Shown here: positions 1 through 5,906 of the stretch, piece after piece
How positions within the stretch are numbered: position 1 is the stretch's first letter
Layout: each line of letters opens with the position of its first letter
Assembly (NCBI GenBank): GCA_030432815.1
Contig: JAUILB010000040.1
Span: 1 to 13,973 of the forward strand
DNA from: Alphaproteobacteria bacterium
GTDB taxonomy: Bacteria; Pseudomonadota; Alphaproteobacteria; Sphingomonadales; Emcibacteraceae
Length of the DNA stretch: 13,973 nucleotides
Direction: 5' to 3'
Translations under genes and position numbers: made by a program
Notes under the pieces: model-generated
Told to the model about the DNA's origin: nothing
What the model saw: only the letters and a program-made list of their open reading frames with translations
Databases searched by the model: none

Positions 1-25
1 GGTGAAGCCGGCTTCTTTATTTTTA
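1..25 (+). terminator. Probable right half of an intrinsic terminator cut by the window edge
   Basis: Positions 4-15 read GAAGCCGGCTTC, a perfect 12-base palindrome, followed directly by a T-rich tail (TTTATTTTT). This is what the 3' arm and U-tract of a rho-independent terminator look like for a gene to the left on the plus strand. Its 5' arm could lie outside the window. A competing reading is the last 27 codons of a plus-strand CDS, since frame 1 is open from the edge to TAA at 82-84, but so short an open frame is expected by chance. Confidence 0.35.
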
Positions 26-189
26 CCAATAATTTCCCTGATTTGGTATTAAGCAAGGAACGTGCCAGAAAAAATATTATTTAAATACAATAGTTTATGG
101 TCTTGATGTTCGTTACCGAACAGTTTCATGTGTCCGAAAATGAACAAACAGGGAATTCTTAATTTGTTACCTTGCTCCGTATCGCAAAA

Positions 190-216
190 GGGCGGGTTTA
201 AAAAATTAGCGCCCGC
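190..216 (-). terminator. Possible terminator of the beta-CASP nuclease gene
   Basis: A GC-rich inverted repeat lies just downstream of the minus-strand stop at 232. GCGGG (192-196) pairs with CCCGC (212-216), or alternatively GGGCG (190-194) with CGCCC (210-214), around an A/T-rich loop. On the minus strand only CTTTTG follows, so the U-tract is short and termination may be weak. Confidence 0.35.
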
Positions 217-231
217 GCTTAAGCCTTAAAT

Positions 232-1587
232 TTATAGGCTAACCTTATCCAGATAATCAGGAACCGATACCTCCCATCCCAGCTCATTGCGGATGCGGTG
301 CTTCAGGGCATGGGCGGGTTCGTAGTCACCATGGATGATGAAGGTGTGTTTGGGCGCTTTTTTGCATTGATGGAGCCAGGCGATGATTTCATCCGCATCA
401 GCATGGGCGGAGATGTTATCAAGGGATTCCACCCGTGCGCGAAGCTTATACATGGCCCCGTGGATTTTTATCATTTCCTCACCGGCGAGTATGGCTTCCC
501 CGCGGGTGCCTCCTGCCTGGAAACCGGTGAACAGGATGGTGTTTTTCGGGTCTCCCATCAGGTTTTTCAGATGGTGAAGTACCCGCCCGCCAGTGGCCAT
601 TCCACTGGCGGAGAGGATCACCTTGGGTAAAAGGGACGTGCCAAGCGCTTTGCTGTCCTCCACCGTGCGGGTATAAGAGGCACCATTACAAACGGCGGCA
701 CACTGACTTTCCGAAAGCTTATGATCCTGGTGGTGGCGACACATCAGCGCGCTGGCGTTTGTTGCCATGGGGCTATCCACAAATACAGGAAGGTCGGGAA
801 TATCGCCGGATTTCTTAAGCTGGTGAATGTAATAAAGGATTGATTGCGCCCGTCCCACCGCGAAGGTAGGGATCAGGACGGTTCCACCGTTTGATGACGT
901 TTTCCTGATCACTTCACCAAGTTCCACGGCCGGGCTTTCATCGCCGTGGCGGCGGTCACCGTAGGTGCTTTCTATGAGCAGGTAATCACCACCACTTAGT
1001 ATCGCTGGCGGTTCCATGAGCGGATCGTTCGGGCGGCCCACATCACCGGAAAACTGAATGGTTTTATTGCCGGCTTTTATGGTTACAATCGCGGCACCCA
1101 TAATATGCCCGGCGCGGGAAAATGAAAAATGAAGATCATCCGAAATATAGTGTGGTGTCCCGTAGGGAATGTCCCTGAAATAATCGAGGGAATCCATCGC
1201 ATCATCGCGGGTATAAAGTGCCAGTGCCGGACGATGACGGGTATATCCCAACCGATTTGCGCGGCGGGCGTCTTCTTCGTGTAGGTAGCCACTGTCAGGC
1301 AGCAATATTTTACAAAGATCCGTGGTCGCCGGTGTCGCATAAATAGGGCCAGTGTAGCCGTTTTTTATCAAAAGCGGTACATACCCCGAATGATCAATAT
1401 GCGCATGGGTAAGGATAACGGCATCGATCTGAGCCGGATCGACAGGTAGTGCTTCCCAGTTTCGCAGCCGCAGTTCCTTATACCCCTGAAAAAGACCACA
1501 ATCGATCAGTATTTTAAGGTCGCGATATTCAAGCAGGTATTTTGACCCCGTCACGGTCCCTGTTGCCCCAAGAAAAGTAAGCTGCAT
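232..1587 (-). CDS. Beta-CASP metallo-beta-lactamase fold ribonuclease (CPSF/YsiC-like)
   Basis: This 451-aa cytosolic protein is a complete RNA-type MBL-fold hydrolase. Its metal motifs are all visible: Asp29 in ILIDCG, H61-A-H63-I-D65-H66, His161 in AGHIMG and Asp182 in FSGDVG. The beta-CASP motifs are also present: A (Glu206 in ESTYGDR), B (His396 in SAHAD) and C (His419 in IIHGD). Such enzymes are zinc-dependent endo/5'-exoribonucleases related to CPSF-73; the length matches bacterial members of about 450-460 aa. The start is supported by a good Shine-Dalgarno sequence (AAAAGGA, 7 bases before ATG). An FNR/FixK-type box lies about 64 bases upstream, which suggests induction under low oxygen. 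The RNA substrate is unknown. Family assignment is firm; the specific role is not. Confidence 0.93.
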   Translation of the reverse strand: MQLTFLGATGTVTGSKYLLEYRDLKILIDCGLFQGYKELRLRNWEALPVDPAQIDAVILTHAHIDHSGYVPLLIKNGYTGPIYATPATTDLCKILLPDSGYLHEEDARRANRLGYTRHRPALALYTRDDAMDSLDYFRDIPYGTPHYISDDLHFSFSRAGHIMGAAIVTIKAGNKTIQFSGDVGRPNDPLMEPPAILSGGDYLLIESTYGDRRHGDESPAVELGEVIRKTSSNGGTVLIPTFAVGRAQSILYYIHQLKKSGDIPDLPVFVDSPMATNASALMCRHHQDHKLSESQCAAVCNGASYTRTVEDSKALGTSLLPKVILSASGMATGGRVLHHLKNLMGDPKNTILFTGFQAGGTRGEAILAGEEMIKIHGAMYKLRARVESLDNISAHADADEIIAWLHQCKKAPKHTFIIHGDYEPAHALKHRIRNELGWEVSVPDYLDKVSL

Positions 1588-1644
1588 TTATTGGTCCTTT
1601 TATTGTGTCTGTCCTCACTTTAACGGGCCATGCAAACATTGCAA

Positions 1645-1658
1645 TTGATACGTGTCAA
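1645..1658. promoter_or_regulatory. FNR/FixK (Crp-Fnr family) binding site
   Basis: TTGATACGTGTCAA matches the published Crp-Fnr consensus TTGAY-N4-RTCAA at every fixed position on both strands. It lies between the tRNA-Cys gene and the MBL nuclease, centred at 1651.5. If transcription starts near 1610-1611, the box sits at about -41, the standard class II activation position. A weak -10-like TTAAAG is present on the minus strand (1618-1623). No -35 hexamer is needed in this arrangement. The natural target is the nuclease gene. Confidence 0.65.
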
Positions 1659-1739
1659 ATTTGTATAGGGTTTCACATACGCCGATCGAAAACAATTAAA
1701 ATGAGTGATAAAGGGGTGATAGATTTTTGCTTTGCAAAG

Positions 1740-1813
1740 TGGAGGCGCGGACCGGAATCGAACCGGTATAGACGGATTTGCAATCCGCTGCGTAGCCATT
1801 CCGCCACCGCGCC
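1740..1813 (-). tRNA. tRNA-Cys (GCA)
   Basis: The minus strand folds into a full cloverleaf of 74 bases including an encoded CCA. The acceptor stem GGCGCGG pairs with CCGCGCC, the discriminator is U73 (expected for tRNA-Cys), and the T-arm contains GGTTCGAATCC. The anticodon arm CGGAT-TTGCAAA-TCCG places GCA in the anticodon position, which reads Cys codons. Short apparent open frames across it are artefacts. It is on the same strand as the MBL nuclease gene. Confidence 0.95.
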
Positions 1814-1867
1814 ATGAGACAGGAAAGCTGTGTTTCGCATAATACTGTAAACTGATCAAGCAAGAAA

Positions 1868-1896
1868 TTGAAAAATATCAAGAAATGGCATAGATT
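1868..1896 (+). promoter_or_regulatory. Sigma70-type promoter, possibly leaderless, for the first lipoprotein
   Basis: TTGAAA (1868-1873, 5 of 6 to consensus) is followed after 17 bases by TAGATT (1891-1896, 4 of 6). The expected start point, about 7 bases after the -10, falls on the A of the ATG at 1903. There is no Shine-Dalgarno sequence in front of that ATG, which agrees with a leaderless transcript. Confidence 0.4.
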
Positions 1897-1902
1897 AATG
1901 AA

Positions 1903-2412
1903 ATGAGTTTATTTTCTAAAATTTTTATTGCCATCTGCGTTGTTTTCATTGCCGGGTGTGCGGGGTCGGGCAATTATACAAAAACATACCGGCAGGTGGC
2001 AGAACCGGTAGGTGAAAATGATGCCTTTATGCTTGATAAAGGGGCGCGTCCGCGGCTTATTGTCAGTGAAAATTTTGAGGATGATCTTAAAACCTTTACG
2101 GATCAGAATTTTATCGTGCTTGGTAAAAGTGATTTTAAGGGTCCGCCTGAAAAATTTGACGATGCAATTGATATAGGGGAAAAATTGGGTGTAACCCATG
2201 TTCTTGTTACTATTGAATATCTTTATGAGGCGCAAAAGAAGGCCTACAAAGTTTATGAAAATTACGATTATGTCCGTGAGGTACGGGTGATAAACGGCCA
2301 TTATTATCCCGTTTACCAGGCCATACCGGATCCTATTTCCGTTCCTTATTATAAGAAATTCGCAATATACAGCCACAAAGCCGTGTATCTTGTGAAACTT
2401 AAAAATAATTAA
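1903..2412 (+). CDS. Lipoprotein, paralogue of the downstream PDZ lipoprotein
   Basis: This 169-aa protein starts with a lysine at residue 6, a hydrophobic stretch and the lipobox IAGC (Cys19), so it should be a lipid-anchored periplasmic protein. The mature part shares an alpha/beta domain with the next gene: compare NFIVLGKSDFKG with NYVVIGESAFNG and GVTHVLVTIEY with GATHILISSEY, and both end with a Val-Pro-Tyr segment before a final strand (YLVK / FMVK). The middle is rich in Tyr, and the last residues are KLKNN. I do not recognise a named family. The ATG has no clear Shine-Dalgarno sequence; the promoter geometry suggests a leaderless mRNA. It is followed after about 100 bases by its paralogue, with no strong terminator between, so co-transcription is possible. 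The function is unknown; envelope sensing or assembly is only a guess. Confidence 0.82.
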   Translation: MSLFSKIFIAICVVFIAGCAGSGNYTKTYRQVAEPVGENDAFMLDKGARPRLIVSENFEDDLKTFTDQNFIVLGKSDFKGPPEKFDDAIDIGEKLGVTHVLVTIEYLYEAQKKAYKVYENYDYVREVRVINGHYYPVYQAIPDPISVPYYKKFAIYSHKAVYLVKLKNN

Positions 2413-2513
2413 TAAAGGATTTCCATTAAAAATCATTCAGTGCCGGTTAAGGTTATTTGCGCTATGATTTAAATATGTAAGTGTTTGTGAGGGCAGGAGA
2501 GCTGAGGTTTGTG

Positions 2514-3320
2514 ATGAGATTTTTAATAAGTATTTTTCTGGCTTTGCTGATAAGTGCCTGTGGAACGGGACAGTTCGGGTCAAGTTATCAAAGTTATATG
2601 GATCCAAGGTTAAATCCGGATCTGATTGCACTTGGCGAAGAACAGGAGCCCAATATATTAAGAAGCAGCGATATTAATGCGGATGTACAAAGATACCGTG
2701 AACATAATTATGTCGTCATTGGTGAAAGTGCTTTTAACGGGCTTGTGGAAAGTGAAGGAAACGCAATCCGAAAAGCCAAGGAAGTCGGCGCAACTCATAT
2801 ATTGATTTCTTCGGAATATACAGATACCCAGAGCTATATTGATTACGATTATCAGGATTATTACCGGACCACATATGTAAACCGGGTTATTACCAACAGC
2901 GATGGCGAGCGTGTTGTGGTGCGTGATGCCGTGACCGTACGCGATACGGTAACGGTCCCTTATGTACGTACCTATGACAATTATAATCAATGGGCAATTT
3001 TTATGGTGAAATCCAATAACGCGCCTAAATTAGGGCTTGTAATGCGTGATCTTGGTGTTACGGAAAGATCTAGCCTGAGGCGAAATACAGGTGCGTATAT
3101 TGATGTGGTGCTTGCGAATTCACCAGGGTTTCTGGCTGATATTGTCCCGGGGGATGTGCTGATTGCTGTAAATGATGTAAAAGTAACAGATAGCAGCCAT
3201 GCACAGGTTATGATTGGGAATCTTGAAAAAACGGGAGAAATAATTACACTGGGCCTTCTCAAAAACGGGGAACAGGTTAGTATCGTTTTTGAAAAAAAAG
3301 CTGAGGAAGCTGAAAGCTGA
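2514..3320 (+). CDS. Lipoprotein with C-terminal PDZ domain
   Basis: With the ATG at 2514 the product is 268 aa and begins MRFLISIFLALLISAC, a compact signal peptide with lipobox ISAC (Cys16). An upstream GTG at 2481 would add 11 hydrophilic residues, and the GGAGAG/GAGG Shine-Dalgarno-like bases fit the later start better. Residues about 45-165 are paralogous to the whole preceding lipoprotein. Residues about 171-262 form a PDZ domain: a SPGFLADIVPGDVLIAVNDV core, the usual 'pathway-to-GD-I-x-x-V-N' segment of HtrA/degP-type PDZ, and a final beta strand. There is no protease domain. PDZ domains bind C-terminal tails or loops, so this protein probably recruits a partner in the periplasm. The final tail is charged (KKAEEAES). 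The pair layout suggests duplication followed by PDZ gain, or loss from the shorter copy. Confidence 0.85.
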   Translation: MRFLISIFLALLISACGTGQFGSSYQSYMDPRLNPDLIALGEEQEPNILRSSDINADVQRYREHNYVVIGESAFNGLVESEGNAIRKAKEVGATHILISSEYTDTQSYIDYDYQDYYRTTYVNRVITNSDGERVVVRDAVTVRDTVTVPYVRTYDNYNQWAIFMVKSNNAPKLGLVMRDLGVTERSSLRRNTGAYIDVVLANSPGFLADIVPGDVLIAVNDVKVTDSSHAQVMIGNLEKTGEIITLGLLKNGEQVSIVFEKKAEEAES

Positions 3321-3386
3321 AAACCGGTAATTAGGAAGCTTGCTTTATCTTCTGTTTATTATATTCCAGCCATTATGTTGACACAA

Positions 3387-3410
3387 ATTTCTAATAAAAA
3401 ATTTAGAAAT
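3387..3410 (+). terminator. AT-rich inverted repeat, weak terminator or operator
   Basis: ATTTCTAA (3387-3394) and TTAGAAAT (3403-3410) are perfect 8-base complements around an 8-base A-rich loop, followed by ATTTTTATTT. It lies 66 bases after the PDZ lipoprotein stop. The stem has little GC, so termination would be weak. Its place directly after the TTGACA at 3378 also fits an operator. Confidence 0.3.
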
Positions 3411-3577
3411 ATTTTTATTTAGATACACTATAAAGTAGAAATAATGATGAATGATATAATTTATCAATTTTGACATGCTACTTTAAAAAAGATTTTATTA
3501 TGCAATTAGTGACTGTAATTATGAATATTTTAGTAAAATAGAATATATTTGATCTGTTTTTTAAATACAAACATAGG

Positions 3578-3605
3578 TTGACAAGGTTTATTTTAAATAT
3601 ATATT
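3578..3605 (+). promoter_or_regulatory. Sigma70-type promoter of the 3813-4994 operon
   Basis: A perfect TTGACA (3578-3583) is followed after 16 bases by TATATT (3600-3605, 5 of 6). Transcription would begin near 3612 and leave a leader of about 200 bases before the first gene. A second perfect -10 hexamer TATAAT at 3619-3624 lacks a matching -35. Confidence 0.5.
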
Positions 3606-3624
3606 TATATGAGTGCCGTATAAT

Positions 3625-3657
3625 CTCTGATTGGGGGATTTTTGATCTTGCTCAGAG
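3625..3657 (+). promoter_or_regulatory. Leader hairpin enclosing a Shine-Dalgarno-like sequence
   Basis: CTCTGA (3625-3630) pairs with TCAGAG (3652-3657) and can extend by one G-U pair. The 21-base loop holds GGGGGA followed by a TTG codon that would open a 32-codon frame. It lies in the predicted operon leader. The structure is modest and may be chance. Confidence 0.25.
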
Positions 3658-3812
3658 GGCTTAAAAAACAACAACCTGCGGATAGTTTCTTATTGCAGTT
3701 GTCATTAAACCTGACCTGGAAAAGGCAAGTGAAATTTTGAAGAACTCTTATATTAAAATAAATATTTTTTTTATATTAGATCAAATCATATTTTTTGCCA
3801 CGTGGAGTTGGC

Positions 3813-4010
3813 ATGGATAGTGATCAAAAAACACTATTGGGTGATTATTTTATATTAACGGCTGGATATTCAGCCAATGGGGGATTAGTCAATGAAAAGC
3901 GCAGGGCTATTTTGTTTATTTCTGAGGGTAATAATCTGTACCGACCGGCAACACCGGACGAAGTGATGATTAACGCCAAAGGGCATCCGGTTCTTCAATT
4001 ATTAAAATAA
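3813..4010 (+). CDS. Small orphan protein, 65 aa
   Basis: The ATG at 3813 is preceded by GTGGAG, 5-6 bases upstream, a good Shine-Dalgarno sequence. A TTG at 3797 in the same frame has none, so the 65-aa form starting MDSDQKTLLG is preferred. The product is soluble, with no signal peptide or membrane segment. Predicted strands include GDYFILTAGYS and RRAILFISEG, then a polar stretch (NNLYRPATPDEV) and a hydrophobic end (PVLQLLK), compatible with a small alpha/beta fold. I do not recognise it. It is the first gene of a plus-strand run with the two helical paralogues, 83 bases before the next. It lies at the edge of the AT-rich region. It could be a small regulator or accessory protein; nothing shows which. 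Confidence 0.55.
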   Translation: MDSDQKTLLGDYFILTAGYSANGGLVNEKRRAILFISEGNNLYRPATPDEVMINAKGHPVLQLLK

Positions 4011-4093
4011 TTTTCATTTAAGTTTATGTTTACCTTTTTCTAAGGATTTACGCTTAGAGTAACGCAAGAGTAAAAATTTAAGGAACATAAGAC

Positions 4094-4525
4094 GTGGTAT
4101 TGAATAATAGCAGAGTAAGAAAACCTGTAATATTTGGCCGAAAAAAAACGACAAATGTAAATGCGGGAGCAGCGGGAGATGATGATACTCTCGATATGCT
4201 GCTGCATTATGCCAAGGCAGGAATGGAACATGCAGAATTATCGCTTCTGCAGCAACCGGATCTGTTTACACCGGAAGAAAAACGTATGTTTGAACAGAAT
4301 AAAAATATGTTGGAACAGGCCCCATACCTTATTGAAAATTATAAGTCGAAAATTAACGAATATGATGCGCTTCACAAAAAAATGCTCTCGATCTTAAAGA
4401 AATGCGAAGAGATTGTTGAAGCTGGTGATGAGCAGGCTAAAGGTGAAATTAGAAAAGTGCTCGATCAGGCCAGAGTTTTCAGTTATGACGAAAGCGGCGA
4501 TCTGGTGATGAAGAAGGAAGCGTAA
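4094..4525 (+). CDS. Cytosolic helical protein, first of a tandem paralogous pair
   Basis: The product is 143 aa from a GTG start, with AAGGAAC about 9 bases upstream as Shine-Dalgarno sequence. There is no signal peptide; the N-terminus is basic (RVRKPVIFGRKK). The core at about residues 32-115 is strongly helical and aligns without gaps to the next gene: AKAG/AKSG, QPDLFTPEE/QPELFTPEE, a 'QAPYLIENYKSK' helix and KKCEEIV. After a linker the C-terminus has a short motif, FSYDESGDLVMKK, again matched in the paralogue (IRYNANGEMEIKP). The lack of a signal and the amphipathic charge pattern suggest a coiled-coil-forming cytosolic protein. No known family is recognised. Its stop is one base from the ATG of the next gene, so the pair is translationally coupled and may form a heteromer. 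Confidence 0.75.
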   Translation: MVLNNSRVRKPVIFGRKKTTNVNAGAAGDDDTLDMLLHYAKAGMEHAELSLLQQPDLFTPEEKRMFEQNKNMLEQAPYLIENYKSKINEYDALHKKMLSILKKCEEIVEAGDEQAKGEIRKVLDQARVFSYDESGDLVMKKEA

Positions 4526-4526
4526 A

Positions 4527-4994
4527 ATGATAACCAAAAAAGCAGTAAATATTGCGCCTTCGAAACCGGAAACAAATGATCCTGAAGCAGGCAATGAAAT
4601 GATGGAAATCCTGATGAAATTTGCCAAATCAGGTATTGCCGAAACAGAAAAGCTTATGACTGAGCAACCTGAGTTATTTACGCCTGAAGAAATTAAGGAT
4701 TTCAATGATAATAAGACTACATTCGACAAAGCTCCGGCCATTGTTGAAGGTTATAAGAAAAAGATGAGTGAATTTAACCAGCTCAGTGAAAAAGTGGCAG
4801 GTATTGCAAGCAAATGCGATAAAATAGTAAAAAACCATAAAATTCGAAAGTCCTTTGACAACCATGATTTTGTGGATCCGCATAGTCTGAAATCAAAACA
4901 AAAAGAAAAGAAACAACCCAAACTAGAAGCAGGAATGATCCGTTACAATGCCAACGGCGAAATGGAAATAAAACCCCATAAAGAAAAAAAATAA
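4527..4994 (+). CDS. Cytosolic helical protein, second of a tandem paralogous pair
   Basis: The product is 155 aa. It starts one base after the previous stop, with GAAGGAAG inside the preceding gene as Shine-Dalgarno sequence. The shared core (about residues 24-107) contains AKSG, QPELFTPEE, KAPAIVEGYKKK and SKCDKIV. The copy differs by a longer, Lys-rich linker (about residues 107-135) before the conserved C-terminal Tyr-x-x-x-Gly motif, and ends in a Lys-rich tail (KPHKEKK). There is no signal peptide or transmembrane segment. The single cysteine in KC[DE]xIV is conserved in both paralogues. No function is recognised. Its last 52 bases overlap, on the opposite strand, the end of a start-less frame that looks like a decayed gene. 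Confidence 0.75.
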   Translation: MITKKAVNIAPSKPETNDPEAGNEMMEILMKFAKSGIAETEKLMTEQPELFTPEEIKDFNDNKTTFDKAPAIVEGYKKKMSEFNQLSEKVAGIASKCDKIVKNHKIRKSFDNHDFVDPHSLKSKQKEKKQPKLEAGMIRYNANGEMEIKPHKEKK

Positions 4995-5167
4995 GGGCTT
5001 TTATCTTTTTTCATCTCGACCTTTTCGGCAAGGATTAAAACACGATCTATGTGATTGATGGCTATCTGTTTAGTGGCGAAGTCCCAGCGTTCAAACCGGG
5101 CAGGGGTGAGAACGGATATATTTCGCCAGTTATATGCCGGGACTTCCTGATATTTATGATTGAATTC
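4943..5167 (-). pseudogene. Start-less protein-like frame, probable gene remnant
   Basis: On the minus strand a frame is open from just after the TGA at 5168-5170 to TAA at 4943-4945. The translation looks like real protein, including EVPAYNWRNISVLTPARFER and then WDFATKQIAINHIDRVLILA, ending in a Lys-rich helix (EKVEMKKDK) and low-complexity sequence. It has no ATG, GTG or TTG at the front: the first Met is about residue 51 and in-frame stops lie just upstream. The natural reading is the C-terminal fragment of a gene whose 5' part is gone. Its last part overlaps the 3' end of the plus-strand paralogue. The family is not recognised. Inverted repeats within it (for example GAAGTCCC 5078-5085 / GGGACTTC 5139-5146) offer a rival explanation as structured RNA. 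Confidence 0.4.
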
Positions 5168-5200
5168 TCACTTAACTACAAATCACATAAGCTTACATTG

Positions 5201-5241
5201 AATAAATAAAATGTGAAGATGTGTGAATTAGCCATTTTCAC
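5201..5241 (-). terminator. Probable terminator of the TPR protein gene
   Basis: Directly after the minus-strand stop, GTGAAAATG (5233-5241) can pair with CATCTTCAC (5213-5221) with one mismatch. On the minus strand the stem is followed by ATTTTATTTATT (5201-5212). The U-rich tail and position support an intrinsic terminator, though the stem has few GC pairs. Confidence 0.4.
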
Positions 5242-5805
5242 TTACAAGCTTGGCAGCCTGTCAGCAATTTTTAATGTATAATCAGAACGAACCGTTTCAT
5301 TGAGCATTGAAAATATCCCTGCTGATTTTTTATAGAGCTTGCGTGCTGTGTCGTAGTTTTTTGTTTTTGCTTCGAGATGAGCAAGTTGAGATAATAACTC
5401 AGCCATCCGGAGCCTCTGATTATCTTGAACATAAAAGTCAAGAGCGGAATTATAAGCAAGGCGGGCATTATCAAAATTACCGTCCCTGAATTCCAGATAT
5501 GCCAGTCTTTCATAAAGAATACCGAGTACTAAAGCACTTCCGGTTCGGATATTCTGGCGAATTGTGCGGCTGATGGCGTCCTTTGATACATCTTCGCCAT
5601 CAATTTTTGGAAAAGACACGTCGTATGATTCGAGTGTACCATTTAATTTTATTGGTTTTCCATTGGGATCATTAGGGTCAGGTGCATAGAATTCCTCTGC
5701 TTGGGATAGCTGGGGACGGCCATTAAAAAAGTCCATGCCTGTTGATGCAACCAGCAAAATAAAAAGCGTCCCAAAAAGGATTGTGACAAACTGAAGCTGT
5801 TTCAA
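5242..5805 (-). CDS. Membrane-anchored TPR-like protein
   Basis: The product is 187 aa from a TTG start. AGGA lies 7 bases before the TTG, and the sequence from residue 1 gives a sensible signal anchor (hydrophobic residues about 5-21), so TTG is the likely start. No lipobox is present. Residues about 25-75 form a polar linker rich in Pro and Asp. Residues about 90-182 are helical with two TPR-like units: LAYLEFRDGNFDNARLAYNS (about 101-120) and LAHLEAKTKNYDTARKLYKK (about 141-160). The repeats show the A-L / G-N-Y / A pattern of tetratricopeptide helices. It probably sits in the inner membrane with the TPR part outside the cytosol, acting as a protein-protein interaction platform. It has its own promoter, separate from the neighbouring lipoprotein gene. 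The partner is unknown. Confidence 0.75.
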   Translation of the reverse strand: MKQLQFVTILFGTLFILLVASTGMDFFNGRPQLSQAEEFYAPDPNDPNGKPIKLNGTLESYDVSFPKIDGEDVSKDAISRTIRQNIRTGSALVLGILYERLAYLEFRDGNFDNARLAYNSALDFYVQDNQRLRMAELLSQLAHLEAKTKNYDTARKLYKKSAGIFSMLNETVRSDYTLKIADRLPSL

Positions 5806-5836
5806 ACGCGGATCCTGACTTAATAACTACAAAAAA

Positions 5837-5865
5837 ACTATACAGGAATTATGCGAATAAGACAA
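5837..5865 (-). promoter_or_regulatory. Sigma70-type promoter of the TPR protein gene
   Basis: On the minus strand TTGTCT (4 of 6) is followed after exactly 17 bases by TATAGT (5 of 6). It would start transcription about 25 bases before the TTG codon, leaving room for the AGGA Shine-Dalgarno sequence. Confidence 0.5.
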
Positions 5866-5906
5866 ATAACTAAATCAGAGAATATAAGTTGACCGCTTTT
5901 AAAGTG

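Larger units (their letters stand above)
3321..3812. other. AT-rich intergenic region with promoters and a long leader
   Basis: This stretch of nearly 500 bases has no convincing gene. From about 3340 to 3610 it is extremely A/T-rich. It holds three copies of the perfect -35 hexamer TTGACA (3378, 3470, 3578) on the plus strand, an 8-base inverted repeat, a 7-base inverted repeat (AAAGTAG 3432-3438 / CTACTTT 3478-3484) and a perfect TATAAT at 3619-3624. Short codon-like stretches occur at about 3645-3740, but none has a convincing start and length. It most likely serves as the regulatory region of the 3813-4994 operon. Confidence 0.6.

Noticed and set aside
1..84. Frame 1 open from the left edge for 27 codons, ending TAA
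   Set aside because: The length is within chance for an edge-open frame. The palindrome plus T-run over 4-24 is better explained as a terminator.
97..162. 21-codon ATG frame (MVLMFVTEQFHVS...) upstream of the nuclease terminator
   Set aside because: There is no Shine-Dalgarno sequence, and the frame is too short to separate from chance.
1605..1881. Open frames over the tRNA gene on both strands
   Set aside because: They read through the tRNA-Cys cloverleaf, which fully accounts for the sequence, and have no start signals.
4057..4073. Two GAGTAA hexamers 11 bases apart before the first helical gene
   Set aside because: They are too short to call an operator without comparison to related genomes.
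5055..5148. 30-codon plus-strand frame starting ATG (MAICLVAKSQRSNRAG)
   Set aside because: It has no Shine-Dalgarno sequence, lies antisense to the protein-like minus-strand frame, and shows weaker protein character.
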